A stretch of DNA of 64,000 nt from Pseudobdellovibrionaceae bacterium (GTDB lineage: Bacteria > Bdellovibrionota > Bdellovibrionia > Bdellovibrionales > UBA1609): positions 1-64,000 of the forward strand of contig CANEZP010000012.1 of the NCBI GenBank assembly GCA_947444305.1, given 5' to 3'. Positions 42,963-52,113 of the stretch are shown one piece after another. Position 1 is the first letter of the stretch. Every line of letters starts with the position of its first letter. The notes below the pieces were generated by a model. The model did not search any database, had not been told where the DNA came from, and saw only the letters and a list, made by a program, of their open reading frames with translations. The position numbers and the translations under genes were made by a program.

Positions 42963-43745
42963 ATGGGGCAACAGAAGAACGTATCGAGAAGCTACATCGT
43001 TATCGCCTTAGCGGCGTTAACACTAACGTTGAACGCAAACGCGCAATCAAAGGCTCCTACGCCTCCGGCAACGGCGGGCGGGGATAAGGTCGATATTTCG
43101 GACCTCGAGAGCAAATATTGGGCTCCGAAGGATACCGATTTCTCGGTCGTTCAGAATCGCACTTACTCGAAAGAGAAGCGTTTCATGATCGCGCCGCAAT
43201 TCGGTACCGTGATCAACGATCCTTACAGCGAAGGTAACGTGTACGGCGCAACGGCCAACTATTTTTGGTCGGAACGTATGGGCGTGCAAGCGACTTGGAT
43301 GAAAGCGGACATGAAAAACAACGACGCGACCAACGACATCGGCAAGTTGTCGGCGACCGCGGGCGCGACGCCTGATCACGGTAAACTCACCGGATACTAC
43401 GGCGTCGGTTTCAACATCGTTCCGTTTTACGCAAAGATGAGCTTCTGGGGCAAACGGATCATTTACTTCGATATGGCTTTCACGCCCACGATCGGGATGA
43501 CCCAGTACGACCAGCAAATCGAAGGCGGCAACAAAGGCAAATCGGCCTTCACGTACGGTCTCGACGTGACCCAGTATTTCTTCTTCTCGCGTTGGTTCGC
43601 CATCCGCGCGGATTTGAAAAACAACTTCTACAAACAAGAAGTCGTTAAGTTCCGCAACACGGCTCCGTACACCAAGGGCCAAAAAGTAAAAGACAAGGAC
43701 ATCCAAGATACGACGTTCTTGTTAGGCGCTGAATTTTATTTCTAG
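42963..43745 (+). CDS. outer membrane barrel protein, OMP_myx-like
   Basis: A 260-residue protein with signal peptide ending TLNANAQ and a strand-rich mature part: EKRFMIAPQFGTVINDPYSEGNVYGATANYF is the typical start of the outer membrane beta-barrel domain common in myxobacteria and Bdellovibrio, and the protein ends LLGAEFYF with a terminal Phe. The Shine-Dalgarno TAAAGGAGTGATC is nearly perfect, implying high expression. It lies between the FHA/AgmX protein and two helical proteins and is the likely outer membrane part of the machine. Confidence 0.82.
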   Translation: MGQQKNVSRSYIVIALAALTLTLNANAQSKAPTPPATAGGDKVDISDLESKYWAPKDTDFSVVQNRTYSKEKRFMIAPQFGTVINDPYSEGNVYGATANYFWSERMGVQATWMKADMKNNDATNDIGKLSATAGATPDHGKLTGYYGVGFNIVPFYAKMSFWGKRIIYFDMAFTPTIGMTQYDQQIEGGNKGKSAFTYGLDVTQYFFFSRWFAIRADLKNNFYKQEVVKFRNTAPYTKGQKVKDKDIQDTTFLLGAEFYF

Positions 43746-43761
43746 TTCGTTTTGTTAACTA

Positions 43762-43781
43762 GGGGCCGCGAAGGCGGCTCC
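43762..43781. promoter_or_regulatory. intercistronic hairpin
   Basis: GGGGCCGC, loop GAAG, GCGGCTCC forms an eight-pair stem with one G-T pair, 17 bp after the barrel gene stop and 50 bp before the next start. No T-run follows, so it is more likely an mRNA-stabilising or processing structure than a terminator. It may let the strongly translated barrel mRNA be kept at a different level. Confidence 0.4.
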
Positions 43782-43831
43782 GCAACGTGAGGGGTTTGGG
43801 CAGACCAAACTCCCTATGTCAGGAAAGACTT

Positions 43832-46378
43832 ATGAAGTCTAGCAGAGTGGTCTTAGCAATGTTGACGGTACTAACTACGGCGCAGGCCTACGCGGCTTAC
43901 ACCGATATCGGCAACGTCGTGACCGATCAAACCGCGATCGAAAAAGTAAAAACGACCGTAAAAGTAACGGTGCAGAACGTTTTGGATTATTGGTACGGGA
44001 CGGGAACGGCTCAGCCGGCACCCGCGCCGACGCCCAATCCGCAAAAGGCAAAGGGCACGGCCACCATGGCTTCCGAAAAGCCCGCGCCCACCGCAACCGA
44101 GGCCACGCCGGCACCGGCACCACAAGCCGTAACGGCGACCGCAGCCCCCGCGAAGCCGGTCAAACCGGATGCGAGTGCCGCACAAAAAGAATTGCGTGAG
44201 CAAGCGCTCTTCACCGAAAAGACCGCCGGTTCAACGCTCGAAGATGTCAAAAGTTTGCGTAACTCATTGAAAGCAGCGTCGGTCCTAGGCGTTGCAAAAG
44301 CGGGCCGCGCGGGCACCAGCAAGCTTGCGAAAAGCAAAGAAGGCGTGCCGGTTATTGATTTTAAAAAAATGAAAGTGACGAAGAATATTCCGCGCCTGGA
44401 CATCGGCGTCGAAGATCAAATCTCACGCAACGATTTCCAAGTTTCAAAACTCAACTGGGGTTTACAAAAACCTTCAGACCTTAAACGTTTGCCGTCACCC
44501 ACGGCGTTGAACGATAAAGAGATCAACGGTCTATTAGCCCCCGTTGTCAAAGCCTTAGGCACGCGCGGAATGCAGGCGAATCTTCGCCCGGCCGGTAAAC
44601 CCGTCACCCGCGACGTCGTCGATCTCATTCAGTACACGATGAACCCGACCCCCGAAGTGAAGCCGCTACCTTACAAGCCCGTCGCCGAAGAAACGCTGAA
44701 GATGGTCGCGGCCTTGATCCTGTTTGAAAAAGGCAATCATTGCCACATGATCATGGGCTTGTTCAACCAACTTGCGCAAACCGAAGCGACGAAAGCCGAA
44801 GCCACGTACCACTTGGGCGCGTGCGCCGACTCGCTCGGCATGCACCAAGCCGCGTTCGATCACCTGTCGGACCTTGTTGCGAAAGAAGATAAAGAATACG
44901 CTAAAGATGCTTTGAATTTGTTGGCTAAAGATTTGCCCGGCATTTACGAAGTCCCTTTCTATAAGATGATGAAGACGGCCAAGGCCCCGAAAAGCCTGAT
45001 CACCGACGAATCACGCGACAACGTGACTTACCGCATGGCTAAGGGCGCTTACCGCGCAGGCGATTTCAAAACTTCGGCGGTCTACGCCGGCCAGGTTTCG
45101 GAAAAAGCCGATTACTTCGATGATGCGCGCTTCCTGATCGCGATGAACAGCTTCGCGCTCGGCGATAAGGCGGCGGCTCTTAAAAAATTGCAGGAACTCT
45201 GGGCCAATCTCGAAGCCCGCAAGACGCCGAACAATAACATTCGCGCGCTGACCGCCGTGAATCTCGCGCGTATGAATTTCGCTTCGAAGAAGTACGACAA
45301 AGCGCTTGAGCATTACATGCAGGTTCCGAAAGACCACGCATTGTGGGTGCAAGCTTTGATCGAACAAGGATGGACACAGCTCGCCCTTGAAGATTACTCC
45401 GGCGCGATCGGCAACATGTACTCGCTGCACAGCCCGTACTTCAAAGCCGTCTACCAACCCGAAAGCTTCGTCGTCCGCTCGATCGGTTACATCAACATCT
45501 GCCAATACGGCGATGCTTACAAAACCTTAACGTGGATGGAAAAAGACTACCGCGATTGGAACGACAAGACGCTCGAATACTTGAAGAACAAGTCCGAGCC
45601 CTTGGCGATTTACAATACCGTCAAGACGTACATCCGCGGAAAATCGGATCAGAGCGTCGACGGTGTCCCGTTCCAAGTTTGGCGTGAGATGGCCCGCCGC
45701 AAAGACTTCTTAAATTTGCAATCGGCATTGAACGAAAAGCAGGACGAAGCAAAACGTTACGAAGGCGTTAACGAAAAGATCAAGACCGAAAAAGCTTCGA
45801 TCCGTTACCACGCCGAGCAGTCTAAAAAGCAATTTGACGGTTGGAAAGCGAAGATCGCTTCGATCAAAGCCGACAAAGGTCAGCAAAAGAATTCGAGCCA
45901 GTACGCGGCGAACTTGAAATTGGAAAAGGACCGCACGGTCGGTTACCGCTTTAAGCTCGCGATTCTTGAGCAAAGCCGCCAGGGTTACCTTGATTTCCAA
46001 AAGAAATCACAGGGCAAACTCGACGTCGAGACGGTTTCGCTGAGCACCGACGCCGGCAAGGTCTTGTTGAAGCGCGCGAATCAGATGAAGACCGAAATGG
46101 CCCGCGTGCTCGAGAACAACGAATTCTTGCGCTACGAAGTTTTCGCGGGTTCAGGTGAAAATATCCGTTACCAAGTCGCCGGCGGCGAAGTGTCGGGTCA
46201 AGTGAACCGCGTTCCGGCCAGCATCAAGCCGACGAAAATGATGAACTGGAACTTCGACGGTGAATACTGGGAAGACGAAATCGGTAGCTACCGCTCGTCC
46301 TTACAGAATAACTGTGCGCAGTCGGCCGACAGCCAGCCTCGTCCACAGGGTGACCAGGCTAAATTACACGAAGATTAA
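43832..46378 (+). CDS. large secreted TPR protein of gliding-type cluster, C-terminal coiled coil
   Basis: An 848-residue protein. The ATG at 43832 has AGGA upstream and starts a signal peptide (MKSSRVVLAMLTVLTTAQAYA). Residues 65-125 are a Pro/Ala/Thr-rich spacer; ~290-560 are TPR-like repeats (MIMGLFNQLAQTEATKAEATYHLGACADSLGMHQAAF, LTAVNLARMNFASKKYDKALEHYM); ~640-760 are charged helices likely to coil. The last residues hold C-A-Q-S-A-D and stay hydrophilic. It is a second big periplasmic repeat protein beside 37165-40176, again in the style of the AgmK/GltI group. Confidence 0.75.
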   Translation: MKSSRVVLAMLTVLTTAQAYAAYTDIGNVVTDQTAIEKVKTTVKVTVQNVLDYWYGTGTAQPAPAPTPNPQKAKGTATMASEKPAPTATEATPAPAPQAVTATAAPAKPVKPDASAAQKELREQALFTEKTAGSTLEDVKSLRNSLKAASVLGVAKAGRAGTSKLAKSKEGVPVIDFKKMKVTKNIPRLDIGVEDQISRNDFQVSKLNWGLQKPSDLKRLPSPTALNDKEINGLLAPVVKALGTRGMQANLRPAGKPVTRDVVDLIQYTMNPTPEVKPLPYKPVAEETLKMVAALILFEKGNHCHMIMGLFNQLAQTEATKAEATYHLGACADSLGMHQAAFDHLSDLVAKEDKEYAKDALNLLAKDLPGIYEVPFYKMMKTAKAPKSLITDESRDNVTYRMAKGAYRAGDFKTSAVYAGQVSEKADYFDDARFLIAMNSFALGDKAAALKKLQELWANLEARKTPNNNIRALTAVNLARMNFASKKYDKALEHYMQVPKDHALWVQALIEQGWTQLALEDYSGAIGNMYSLHSPYFKAVYQPESFVVRSIGYINICQYGDAYKTLTWMEKDYRDWNDKTLEYLKNKSEPLAIYNTVKTYIRGKSDQSVDGVPFQVWREMARRKDFLNLQSALNEKQDEAKRYEGVNEKIKTEKASIRYHAEQSKKQFDGWKAKIASIKADKGQQKNSSQYAANLKLEKDRTVGYRFKLAILEQSRQGYLDFQKKSQGKLDVETVSLSTDAGKVLLKRANQMKTEMARVLENNEFLRYEVFAGSGENIRYQVAGGEVSGQVNRVPASIKPTKMMNWNFDGEYWEDEIGSYRSSLQNNCAQSADSQPRPQGDQAKLHED

Positions 46379-46418
46379 TTTTTAAACTTAACTAGCAATT
46401 GCTTAGCAGGAGATTTTT

Positions 46419-47057
46419 ATGAAACACGCACACCTCATCACGCTGATCGCGCTCACCGCGATGTCCTTCGCGGCTTCGGCAAAGACGGACGTCCCCGGCG
46501 CTTTGGGCCAACTGAAGACTAACGAAGACAACGCGAAGTCGAACTTCAAACAGTACGAAGACAACGCCGAAATCGCTTCGAAGAACATCGTTGAAGTCAC
46601 GGCGGCCATTAAAGCATTGCGCGACCAAAAGAATCAGCTCACCAGCAGCGCGGCCAACCTGAACAAAAATTTGGCCATCCTCGAAAAGATGAAAGAGCGC
46701 TTGCAGACCTTCAACAAAGAAGAGCAAACCGCGATGAAAAAAGAAGAATCGCAAATTGCCCAGCTCAAAAATCAGTTAGAGAAGCTCGAAGCCAACAAGG
46801 CCAAGCGCGAACAAAACATCGTTTCTTACGGTGAGAAGATTGCGGAAGTCGATAAAGAGAAGACCGACTGGCAAGAACAGCACCAAGCCTTCGCTTCTAT
46901 CCAAAAAGAATTGGACGTGAAGGAAGCTAAAGCCATGACCGAGCGTGAAAAGTGGATTGAGAAACGTAAGGGCTACCGCGGCGAATCGGCCAAGTGGGAA
47001 AAAGAATCCCAAGTGGCCGAACAAGCCCGCGTGAAGTTCGATAAATTAAAAGACTAA
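46419..47057 (+). CDS. secreted coiled-coil protein
   Basis: A 212-residue protein with a signal peptide (MKHAHLITLIALTAMSFAASA) and an almost wholly helical mature part with heptads rich in Lys, Glu, Gln, Asn (ASKNIVEVTAAIKALRDQKNQL, MKKEESQIAQLKNQLEKLEANKAKREQ). No Cys. GCAGGAG precedes the ATG by six bases. Last gene of the gliding-type run; it overlaps the convergent MscS gene by four bases. Periplasmic spacer or rod-like role is a guess. Confidence 0.75.
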   Translation: MKHAHLITLIALTAMSFAASAKTDVPGALGQLKTNEDNAKSNFKQYEDNAEIASKNIVEVTAAIKALRDQKNQLTSSAANLNKNLAILEKMKERLQTFNKEEQTAMKKEESQIAQLKNQLEKLEANKAKREQNIVSYGEKIAEVDKEKTDWQEQHQAFASIQKELDVKEAKAMTEREKWIEKRKGYRGESAKWEKESQVAEQARVKFDKLKD

Positions 47058-48169
47058 GCGTTTACGAACGGGGCGGCGGGCGTTTGCGTCGCCGCTTCCG
47101 GCATGCCTTTTTCGATGTAAACCGACGTCGAGGGAAATGCGAACTCAACCTTCTCGGCGGCAAACTTTTCGTTAAGGTTCAGTAAAAAAGCCTGCTGACT
47201 GTCCATAAAAATATTGTAGTCGCTCGAGAGCACCTTGAAGACCAATTCAAAATCAATCGAAGAAGCGCCAAGCCCCGAGAGGTGGCAGCGGTCAAACCGT
47301 AAATGCTGATCAGCGTTGATGAAGCCCTTAATCCAACCCGGGATGGCCTTGAGCTTATCTTGCGCGGTTGAATAGGTGACGCCGATCTTTATAACCGCGC
47401 GCCGCTCTTCCATACGTTTGAAATTCTGAATCTGGCTTTCAAGTAAGCTTTTGTTCGAAAATACCAGCTGCTCACCCGAGAGAGCCCGCACGCGGGTCGT
47501 CTTTACGCCGATATGCTCGACCGTCCCGTTCTTGTCACCGACGCTGATCGCGTCGCCAACGACGAACGGTTTATCGAGTACGATCGAGAGCGAAGCCAAC
47601 AAATCGCCCAGCACATTCTGCGCGGCAAGGGCGATCGCGATACCTCCGATTCCAAGACCGGCGATCAGGGCCCCGACATCGATGCCTAGATTCGACAAAC
47701 CAAGCAAAATAACGACGACAACCAAGAAGGCCTGCAAAAAGGTTCCCAGCAGTCCGATCGCCGCGACCGAGGAAGTGTCATTGCCCATTCGCCGCTCAAG
47801 AAAGCAATCGCGCCACTTTCCAATCGCGCGCAATCCCCAAATCACGATCTGCATCGCCGTCGCGACGACCGCAATTTGGCGGGACGTTGTATTCACGCTC
47901 GGGTGGAATTTAAGCAGAGGAACGGCGACCGCGCATAGCCATACGAAAATGACCCACATCTTCGTGCCGGCTAAAGCGTGTAAGAGAATGTCATCCCAGT
48001 CGCTGTGTGTATGATCAGCCAAGCGTTGAAGACGCGCGATCAAAAAATGCAAAACACTTTTTAGAACAAGCGTGAGCACAACCGCCGCGCCCAAGGCCAT
48101 TAGGCTATTCCAAAGCTGGGCGTTGTCGAAAAAATGCGTACCGTCGGCGATGAACGTTTCTGGACTCAT
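47054..48169 (-). CDS. MscS-family mechanosensitive channel
   Basis: A 371-residue channel with four to five TM segments before the conserved pore helix GLGIGGIAIALAAQNVLGDLLASLSIVLDKPFVVGDAI (about residues 172-209), where the Gly/Ala-rich TM3 and the following beta domain are typical of MscS. The cytoplasmic domain continues to NLNEKFAAEKVEFAFPSTSVYIE. It should open on membrane tension and protect against osmotic shock. Transcribed with the 44-residue gene just upstream, six bases away. Confidence 0.88.
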   Translation of the reverse strand: MSPETFIADGTHFFDNAQLWNSLMALGAAVVLTLVLKSVLHFLIARLQRLADHTHSDWDDILLHALAGTKMWVIFVWLCAVAVPLLKFHPSVNTTSRQIAVVATAMQIVIWGLRAIGKWRDCFLERRMGNDTSSVAAIGLLGTFLQAFLVVVVILLGLSNLGIDVGALIAGLGIGGIAIALAAQNVLGDLLASLSIVLDKPFVVGDAISVGDKNGTVEHIGVKTTRVRALSGEQLVFSNKSLLESQIQNFKRMEERRAVIKIGVTYSTAQDKLKAIPGWIKGFINADQHLRFDRCHLSGLGASSIDFELVFKVLSSDYNIFMDSQQAFLLNLNEKFAAEKVEFAFPSTSVYIEKGMPEAATQTPAAPFVNA

Positions 48170-48175
48170 ATGACT

Positions 48176-48310
48176 TTATACGGGGCCCGGATCCACGATA
48201 CGGGGCGTTTCTGGGTTGTCGTTCTTAGGTGGTAAATCACGCTCGGCTTTGTCTTTCTTAGGTGGTTCTTTGATTTTTTCTTTGGGCTCATCAGGTCGTT
48301 TATCAGTCAT
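48176..48310 (-). CDS. 44-residue Pro/Lys-rich hydrophilic protein
   Basis: A short frame starting MTDKRPDEPKEKIKEPPKKD and ending RIVDPGPV, with no hydrophobic segment. It is supported by GGAGG eight bases before the ATG and by its place six bases before the MscS start on the same strand. About half the residues are Lys, Asp, Glu or Pro, so it is probably unfolded. It may be a leader for coupled translation of the channel or a small partner of it; the peptide motif K-E-P-P-K-K-D recurs as L-P-P-K-N-D. Confidence 0.55.
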   Translation of the reverse strand: MTDKRPDEPKEKIKEPPKKDKAERDLPPKNDNPETPRIVDPGPV

Positions 48311-48408
48311 AAAAATAGCCTCCACCGTTACTGAAAGCAACGGTGGTGCCAAGACCCGGATATGGCGTGTCTAAATTTGGATTTAATCTCGCGAATGAAC
48401 TCGGCTGA

Positions 48409-49275
48409 TTAATTTTTTAAATAGCGAACGATTGCCGGGCGCTTTTCGGTGCAAGCTGCGGGGCCGCCTTGCGCGTACGCGACAACTTCTAAACCGGGAC
48501 GCGAAACTTCCGTGGTGTCGATGTCATTGCCGTATTCAAAGGCAATCGTGGCGGCATTTGCGCCCGGAATTTTAGTCGGATCGAGGCTGACGCGGAACTT
48601 TTCGCCGTTGTTGTCGTTGTGATTATATTTTACGCCGGCGCAAGTGACGTCCGTACCGTTGTCGATGAAGCGAAGGCCCGTTAACGCTTCCATACTGAAC
48701 GCGGTGCCGCTCGTGCTCCCGTGAGCTAAATCATCACCTTGCATAATCACGCCACCGCGAAAACGGATCAGCGTATCCCGGCTAACCGCGAGACCCATCG
48801 GGGTACCCGGGTTGTTGAACCAGATCAGGTCATATCCGGACACATCGGAGTCGAGCAAACCGCCGACCGGCTCCTCAATTTGTGTTACCTGATAGCGCGC
48901 GAGCAAAACGTCTTTGGCGTAGTCGGAATCCGAAGCGCTTTCCGTGCCGCGGGCCCGATCTTTAACCAAAAGCACCTTGGGATCATTTTCCGGGGAGGCG
49001 TAGCGGACGACGGTTTCGGCGATCAATTGCGCCGAAGCACCCTTAACGACCAACTGGGAATTCGCCTGATCGCCCAACGCCATCAATATGGTAACCACCG
49101 CGGGGGTGGCCGTAAGGGGAGTAAGGTCACAAGACACGCCCGAACAAACGCCCAGGCTGCCGAGGTTCGAGATTTTTTCGGTAAAGGCGACGTCGTTACC
49201 GCAGTTTTGGAAGCCGATGAGAACGGCGGTTGCGGATAAAAATATCATTAGCTTGGAACGTAGACCTGTTTTCAT
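48409..49275 (-). CDS. lipoprotein, unknown function
   Basis: A 288-residue protein whose N-terminus (MKTGLRSKLMIFLSATAVLIGFQNCGN) is a lipoprotein-like signal with Cys25 after FQN, an unusual lipobox that I recall from other Bdellovibrio-like proteins. The mature protein alternates strands and helices (VTILMALGDQANSQLVV, YDLIWFNNPGTPMGLAVSRDTLIRFRGGVIMQGDDLAHG). The last motif resembles ThuA/glutamine-amidotransferase-like proteins, where a protein asks whether a path is open, but I do not assign it. Stands alone, divergent from 49482. Confidence 0.65.
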   Translation of the reverse strand: MKTGLRSKLMIFLSATAVLIGFQNCGNDVAFTEKISNLGSLGVCSGVSCDLTPLTATPAVVTILMALGDQANSQLVVKGASAQLIAETVVRYASPENDPKVLLVKDRARGTESASDSDYAKDVLLARYQVTQIEEPVGGLLDSDVSGYDLIWFNNPGTPMGLAVSRDTLIRFRGGVIMQGDDLAHGSTSGTAFSMEALTGLRFIDNGTDVTCAGVKYNHNDNNGEKFRVSLDPTKIPGANAATIAFEYGNDIDTTEVSRPGLEVVAYAQGGPAACTEKRPAIVRYLKN

Positions 49276-49481
49276 AAGACGTACCCCCGGGACAATGCCT
49301 ATTAACAGTCTATCTAAGCCTGGCCGAATGACCGCCGCAAACTGGGAATTGCATCAATTTGGGACGGGAGTCTAGGCGGTAGGGTGATTAAGATTTGGTC
49401 CCGGGCTTGCTCAGTGAACTTGAATTGGTGTATGTAGAAGGCCTCGATCGCGACCCCCCGTGCCCTAGGATTAAAAGCCCC

Positions 49482-50342
49482 ATGAGTTTTTTAGTTAGCC
49501 TTGGTTTGTTGTGCGGATTCGTACTGCCCGCTAGCGCCACCGAATTACCTGCAAACCCGTTCATCCATACCTGCGTTGCTGATTTGCGGTCGGGCGATCC
49601 GGCCTTCCGGCTTGCCATCGGCGTGTTGGCCGAAACCACCGACGGTTCGCTCATCTTGGGCACAAGCCCCTACGCCGGTTCGGTCCACAGCGCGATCGCG
49701 GCCGCGATCATCGCGAATACGGAAGTAAAACAGATCTTATGGATGGGTGAGGGCCGCCTCGTCATCGCCAACGGCAAACCTTTGTTTTCGGAAGTGAACG
49801 AAACCTCCGGCTACTACGCAGATACACGGTTCGTCGGAATCAAAGTCGGCGAGCGTAGTATCTCCGTCCTGAATTCGGTGGAGGTCATACCGCTCGCAAA
49901 CCGTGCTGAGAATTTCAAAGGTCACAAGTACGATGCGAAAAATAAGCGATTGGCAAAAGAGCTTCAAAATATCCCGGGCGATGTTCGCCATACGATCGGA
50001 AACTCGTTACAGGTGGTTAGTTCGATCGCCAAGCTGGTGAACAGCAAGCGTTCCTCGACGGCCGAAAAATATGCGATGGCCTCGTCTCTCCGGGTGCGCA
50101 ACGCCGCTGATCTGACGTTGGTGCGTTGGTTGGTTTTAAATCTTTACGAAGAGAGCCGTATCGAAGAGGCCGATGCGATAACGATGAACTCGCTACTTAC
50201 GGCCCTTTCACGCCACTTGCCCGTAATTGCCGAGCTTGAAGCGATTGATCTCGAAGCGCTTGATCTCGTCATGCAAAAACTTTCGCGAATCATTAATCCG
50301 AACTTGGGCGGGATGCGGGTCGATCTGTATAAACTTCGCTAG
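49482..50342 (+). CDS. secreted protein, unknown function
   Basis: A 286-residue exported protein. The ATG at 49482 starts the signal peptide MSFLVSLGLLCGFVLPASATE; earlier in-frame starts would bury it. The first half is strand-rich (TTDGSLILGTSPYAGSVHSAIAAAIIANTEVKQILWMGEG), the second half helical (ELQNIPGDVRHTIGNSLQVVSSIAKLVN). One Cys pair at most (HTCVADL). No family recognised. Its 3' end overlaps the convergent ABC gene by 50 bp. Confidence 0.65.
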   Translation: MSFLVSLGLLCGFVLPASATELPANPFIHTCVADLRSGDPAFRLAIGVLAETTDGSLILGTSPYAGSVHSAIAAAIIANTEVKQILWMGEGRLVIANGKPLFSEVNETSGYYADTRFVGIKVGERSISVLNSVEVIPLANRAENFKGHKYDAKNKRLAKELQNIPGDVRHTIGNSLQVVSSIAKLVNSKRSSTAEKYAMASSLRVRNAADLTLVRWLVLNLYEESRIEEADAITMNSLLTALSRHLPVIAELEAIDLEALDLVMQKLSRIINPNLGGMRVDLYKLR

Positions 50343-52113
50343 CTTCGTCCCTGAACTGCAGGCGGTAAAGTTCGTAGTACTTGCCGCGTTTTTCTATCAG
50401 CTCGGCGTGTCGGCCTTGTTCGACGATTTCGCCCTTGTCCAGCACCACGATCAAATCACAATGTAAAATGGTCGAGAGCCGGTGCGCGATGATTAAACTC
50501 GTGCGCCCGCGCGTGACGATCTCGGTCGCTTTCTGAATCTGCTTTTCGCTGACCGAATCGATGTTTGCCGTCGCCTCGTCCAAGATCAAAATGTCCGTAT
50601 CGAAGGCGAGAACGCGCGCGAAAGCGATCAGTTGCCGTTCGCCCGCGCTGAGGTTCGAACCGCGTTCTTGGATGTGCCCGTCGAGGCCGCCGTGTTTACG
50701 CAAGATATCGTGGCACTGCGCTTGGTCCGCCGCCCACGCGGCGCGCTCACGCGAGATTTTAGGATCGAAAAGAGTGATGTTCGATAAGATCGAACCGCTG
50801 AAAACGAAGCCCTCTTGCTGAACGACGCCGATGCGCGGCCGCAACGCCTGCGGCGCCAACGTTCTCAAAGACATGCCGTCGATGTAAATATCGCCCTCGT
50901 CGAACTCGTAAAGTTTCTGGAGCAGGGAGATCGTCGAAGTCTTGCCGCTGCCGGTGCGGCCGATCAAGGCGACCGAACTGCCGGGCTCGACGCTTAAGTT
51001 TATATTTTTTAAAACGTAAGGCGAAGTTTCGGCGTAGCGAAAACTTAAGTTGCGAATTTCAATCCGGCCTTCGAGCCGCGGTTTGGCGACGTCGCTGCCT
51101 TCGCGGTTTTCTTCCACTTCATCAAGCAGTTGAAAAACGCGGTCGGCGCTGGCCAGGCTATTCTGAAGCTGGTTATAGCGCTCAAGAATGTTTTTTAACG
51201 GTTTGAAGAAACCTTGGAGCAGCAACACGTAGGCGGTTAGGCTTCCGAGCGACATACCGTAGCGCTCGACCATGAACGCGCCCATAAACAAAGCGATCGC
51301 GAGCGAGAACAAATTGAAACCTTCGATCACCGGCCAGAGGGTGGCGAATAGGCGGATGGTTGAAATCTGGAGCGTGCGATACTCTCCCGACAGCGTTTGA
51401 AAAAAGCGGCGTGATTCATTCGTGCGATCGAAGAGCTGCAGGATCTTCATCCCGCTGAGTGATTCGGCACTGAACGCGTTAATCATCGAAAGCTTGCGTT
51501 TGGTCGCCCCGAATTGAAACCTGATCTTGCGGCTCAAGACCATGCACACGTAGAAAAGCGGCGGCAATATCAAAACCGTCGTCCCGGTCATCCACACGGA
51601 GATTACGGCGAGCGAGACGAAGATCGAAAGCATTTCGATCGTGCTCACGAAGATGGCGGCGAAGCCTTGGCTGAACAATTCTCCTAGTGCGTAGACGTCG
51701 TTCGTTACGCGGGTAACGGTGCGGCCCGAAGGATTCTTCTCAAAATACGTAACCGGCAATCGCTGCACGTGGCTCATCAGTTTTTCGCGAATCTCGAATA
51801 AGACTAAATTCCCGAAGCGTTGAATGTAGTTGCTTTGCTTGAAAGCCAAGAGTGTTCGCAAGCATTCGAGCACGAGGTAGGTCACGGCTATGTATTTAAT
51901 GATGTCGTGGTTGTGCTTACGAATTCCCTCGTCGATCGCGAACGCGAATAAGAAGGGGAGACTGCGGCCGACCAAAACGTAGACGAGGATTAGACCAAGC
52001 GACATGAAGACGCGTGCCTTGTGACGCCACAAATACGGCCAAAGTTTCAGGAACAGTTTTTTAAAGGTCAGCTCGATCGCGACGTTGTCCTCGGTGAAGA
52101 AATGATGACTCAC
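50293..52113 (-). CDS. ABC exporter half, catalytic-site partner (MdlB-like)
   Basis: A 606-residue type IV ABC exporter half with six TM segments and an ATPase domain: Walker A GRTGSGKTS, signature LSAGERQ (not the usual LSGGQ), Walker B ILILDEATANID with catalytic Glu, switch H in IAHRLST. It overlaps the other half (52110-53849) by four bases and should form a heterodimer with it. The E-containing Walker B together with the partner's LSGGQ makes the one fully competent ATP site. Substrate not visible. Confidence 0.9.
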   Translation of the reverse strand: MSHHFFTEDNVAIELTFKKLFLKLWPYLWRHKARVFMSLGLILVYVLVGRSLPFLFAFAIDEGIRKHNHDIIKYIAVTYLVLECLRTLLAFKQSNYIQRFGNLVLFEIREKLMSHVQRLPVTYFEKNPSGRTVTRVTNDVYALGELFSQGFAAIFVSTIEMLSIFVSLAVISVWMTGTTVLILPPLFYVCMVLSRKIRFQFGATKRKLSMINAFSAESLSGMKILQLFDRTNESRRFFQTLSGEYRTLQISTIRLFATLWPVIEGFNLFSLAIALFMGAFMVERYGMSLGSLTAYVLLLQGFFKPLKNILERYNQLQNSLASADRVFQLLDEVEENREGSDVAKPRLEGRIEIRNLSFRYAETSPYVLKNINLSVEPGSSVALIGRTGSGKTSTISLLQKLYEFDEGDIYIDGMSLRTLAPQALRPRIGVVQQEGFVFSGSILSNITLFDPKISRERAAWAADQAQCHDILRKHGGLDGHIQERGSNLSAGERQLIAFARVLAFDTDILILDEATANIDSVSEKQIQKATEIVTRGRTSLIIAHRLSTILHCDLIVVLDKGEIVEQGRHAELIEKRGKYYELYRLQFRDEASEVYTDRPASRPSSD

